7,444 nucleotides of DNA from Eubacterium sp. (GTDB taxonomy: Bacteria > Bacillota_A > Clostridia > Lachnospirales > Lachnospiraceae). The stretch is from assembly GCA_017475785.1 (NCBI GenBank), contig JAFVEX010000048.1, positions 1 to 7,444 of the forward strand, written 5' to 3'. Within the stretch, counting starts at the first letter, position 1; each line of letters starts with the position of its first letter. A model generated the notes under the pieces. The model was not told the DNA's origin, searched no databases, and saw only the letters and a list, made by a program, of their open reading frames with translations. This document shows positions 6,299-7,444 of this stretch, piece by piece. The position numbers and the translations under genes were made by a program.

Positions 6299-7444
6299 TC
6301 ACGGCCTGTTTGCGGTTCCGGCGATTCCGTTGACGGCAACCGATTCTCTGGCGCTGCCGGTGAGCTGATCAACCTCCGGAATTGTGCCGATGATGTTGTC
6401 ATTCAGCCAGTCCATCGTAATGATTTCATGCTCTGTCAGCCGCGGCGAATCGGCAGGCTTGACCAGACCGCTCTGGCTGTGCAGTTCCCCGTCGAAGGGG
6501 TTCAGGACATCAGTGATTACACCGTTTTTCAGTGTCTGCACCAGCTTGACGGTGTAGTATGAGAGGCGGCGGGAGAGAATTACGTCAATGACGCCTGCGG
6601 ACATGCCCCACCAGAAGTTCAGCGCCTGATCCTTTTTGTTCAGGGCTGGCGCGTTCCAGGCACCGCTCAGCAGTGACTCGACGATCTTTTCGTAATAGAC
6701 ACCCCAGTCGTGGACGGGCATGGCGAGGTTGAGCAGACTGCCGCTCTCATCATACTGATAGATGCCGTATTCTCGGCCGCCCTTTTCCGGCCGGACCATT
6801 TCGGGTCCGGACATGACGGATATGCCTTCTTCATACATCGTTTTGTGCCAGTCGTTGTCTTTTTCTGCAGACCATTTCAGATAGATTTTTGCCTGCGGGT
6901 CGATCATGGCCGCTCCGATGGCAAAGGCATTGATATCCGCTATGGTACCGTAGACCGGCATTCCGGCCTGATAACCGATTCTGTGGTTTGGCGCGCAGCA
7001 CGCGGCCAATGCGCCCATCAGGAACTTTGCCTCGTACATCCTTCCGTAAAACGTGCGGACGCTGTGGTACGGCATATTGACAGAGCAGTTCAGAAACTTC
7101 AGCTTCGGAAAGCGGCCGGCCGCACGCAGCGCCATCGGCATCTGCGACGGAGAGACCGTGATGACCAGATCATCTTCATCAGAAGCTGCGGCTTCGACTG
7201 CACTCTGAAACGCTTCTTCATTTCCACATTGATCAAATCGGAGCGTCTCGACGGCGCCGTCAAAACAGCGGCCCAGATGATTTCTCCCGAGTTCATGCCC
7301 ATAGACCCATCCGGAATGCTCAGGCGCCCTGTCGTACAGAAAGGCTACGCGCAGAGGATGCGCTGCCGTATATCGCGACGCTTTTATCAGTTTGCTCAGA
7401 GCGCCGGACTTCTCGGGCAGACTGTCGGGTGTGTCGACCAGCGC
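6299..7444 (-). CDS. BMP-family (PnrA/Med-like) ligand-binding protein, 5' end outside window
   Basis: The frame is open from the window edge (7444) to TGA at 6301-6299, giving 381 residues of a longer protein; ATG 7141 is internal. From visible residue 32 the sequence reads RVAFLYDRAPEHSGWVYGHE, the first strand and signature of the BMP domain (basic membrane protein/PnrA family, type I periplasmic-binding fold). DDLVITVSPSQ near 90-100, GALAACC and HRIGYQAGMPVYGTI near 142-170, and DWGVYYEKIVESLL further on also fit. BMP proteins usually bind nucleosides for ABC import. Here about 31 polar residues (ALVDTPDSLPEKS...) precede the domain with no signal peptide or lipobox, so an extra N-terminal domain lies beyond the edge and the usual lipoprotein layout is not evident. 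It overlaps or nearly abuts the metallophosphoesterase gene. Confidence 0.82.
   Translation of the reverse strand, partial: ALVDTPDSLPEKSGALSKLIKASRYTAAHPLRVAFLYDRAPEHSGWVYGHELGRNHLGRCFDGAVETLRFDQCGNEEAFQSAVEAAASDEDDLVITVSPSQMPMALRAAGRFPKLKFLNCSVNMPYHSVRTFYGRMYEAKFLMGALAACCAPNHRIGYQAGMPVYGTIADINAFAIGAAMIDPQAKIYLKWSAEKDNDWHKTMYEEGISVMSGPEMVRPEKGGREYGIYQYDESGSLLNLAMPVHDWGVYYEKIVESLLSGAWNAPALNKKDQALNFWWGMSAGVIDVILSRRLSYYTVKLVQTLKNGVITDVLNPFDGELHSQSGLVKPADSPRLTEHEIITMDWLNDNIIGTIPEVDQLTGSARESVAVNGIAGTANRP

Noticed and set aside
6264..6302. GTG start for the metallophosphoesterase overlapping the BMP stop by four bases.
   Set aside because: It is an attractive coupling arrangement, but the 13 extra residues are not family-like; kept as an alternative in the gene entry.
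7099..7302. A 67-residue - strand frame and a possible gene start at 7141.
   Set aside because: The BMP frame is open without a stop from 6302 to 7444, and its upstream part encodes the start of the BMP domain, so 7141 is internal and the other frame is a shadow.

Overview
The window looks like a piece of a Bacillota (Firmicutes) chromosome, probably from a gut- or rumen-type anaerobe. The basis is family content: an LplB/YtcP pair of CUT1 sugar permeases, a DUF624 (YesL-like) protein next to them, strong GGAGG ribosome binding sites, and moderate GC content with an AT-rich promoter region. No RNA gene, CRISPR array, insertion sequence or phage gene is visible.

Region 1 (1-346) is non-coding. 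It opens with a roughly 100-120 base nested imperfect palindrome. After it comes a regulatory region with two candidate promoters, a perfect 7+3+7 inverted repeat, and a 17-base sequence present twice, 134 bases apart, that has the form of a LacI-family operator. The second copy lies where transcription from the best promoter should begin.

Region 2 (347-4513, + strand) is a sugar operon: permease 1 (LplB type), permease 2 (YtcP type), extracellular sugar-binding protein, DUF624 membrane protein, GH32 beta-fructosidase. The intended job is inferred to be uptake of sucrose or short fructans and cytoplasmic hydrolysis. Two of the five genes are damaged. The binding-protein gene has lost nearly everything except its start region and the last 52 codons, which are out of frame with that start. 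The GH32 gene is split by a frameshift at a T6 run between its nucleophile and its other catalytic residues. The T6 run forms a canonical -1 slippery heptamer followed by a small hairpin, so programmed frameshifting should be excluded before the gene is called dead. No transport ATPase is present, which is usual for this transporter type because it commonly uses a shared ATPase encoded elsewhere.

Region 3 (4548-7444, - strand) is convergent with the operon. In transcription order it holds a large BMP-family (PnrA/Med-like) ligand-binding protein cut by the window edge, a calcineurin-like metallophosphoesterase whose first metal motif is D-T-E instead of D-x-H, and a CdaR/PucR-type regulator. 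A short GC-rich hairpin at the end of the GH32 gene separates the two convergent units.

The main points for a second look are the operon with two lesions, the slippery-site frameshift, the duplicated operator-like sites, the long palindrome at the left edge, and the coupled BMP/phosphoesterase pair.
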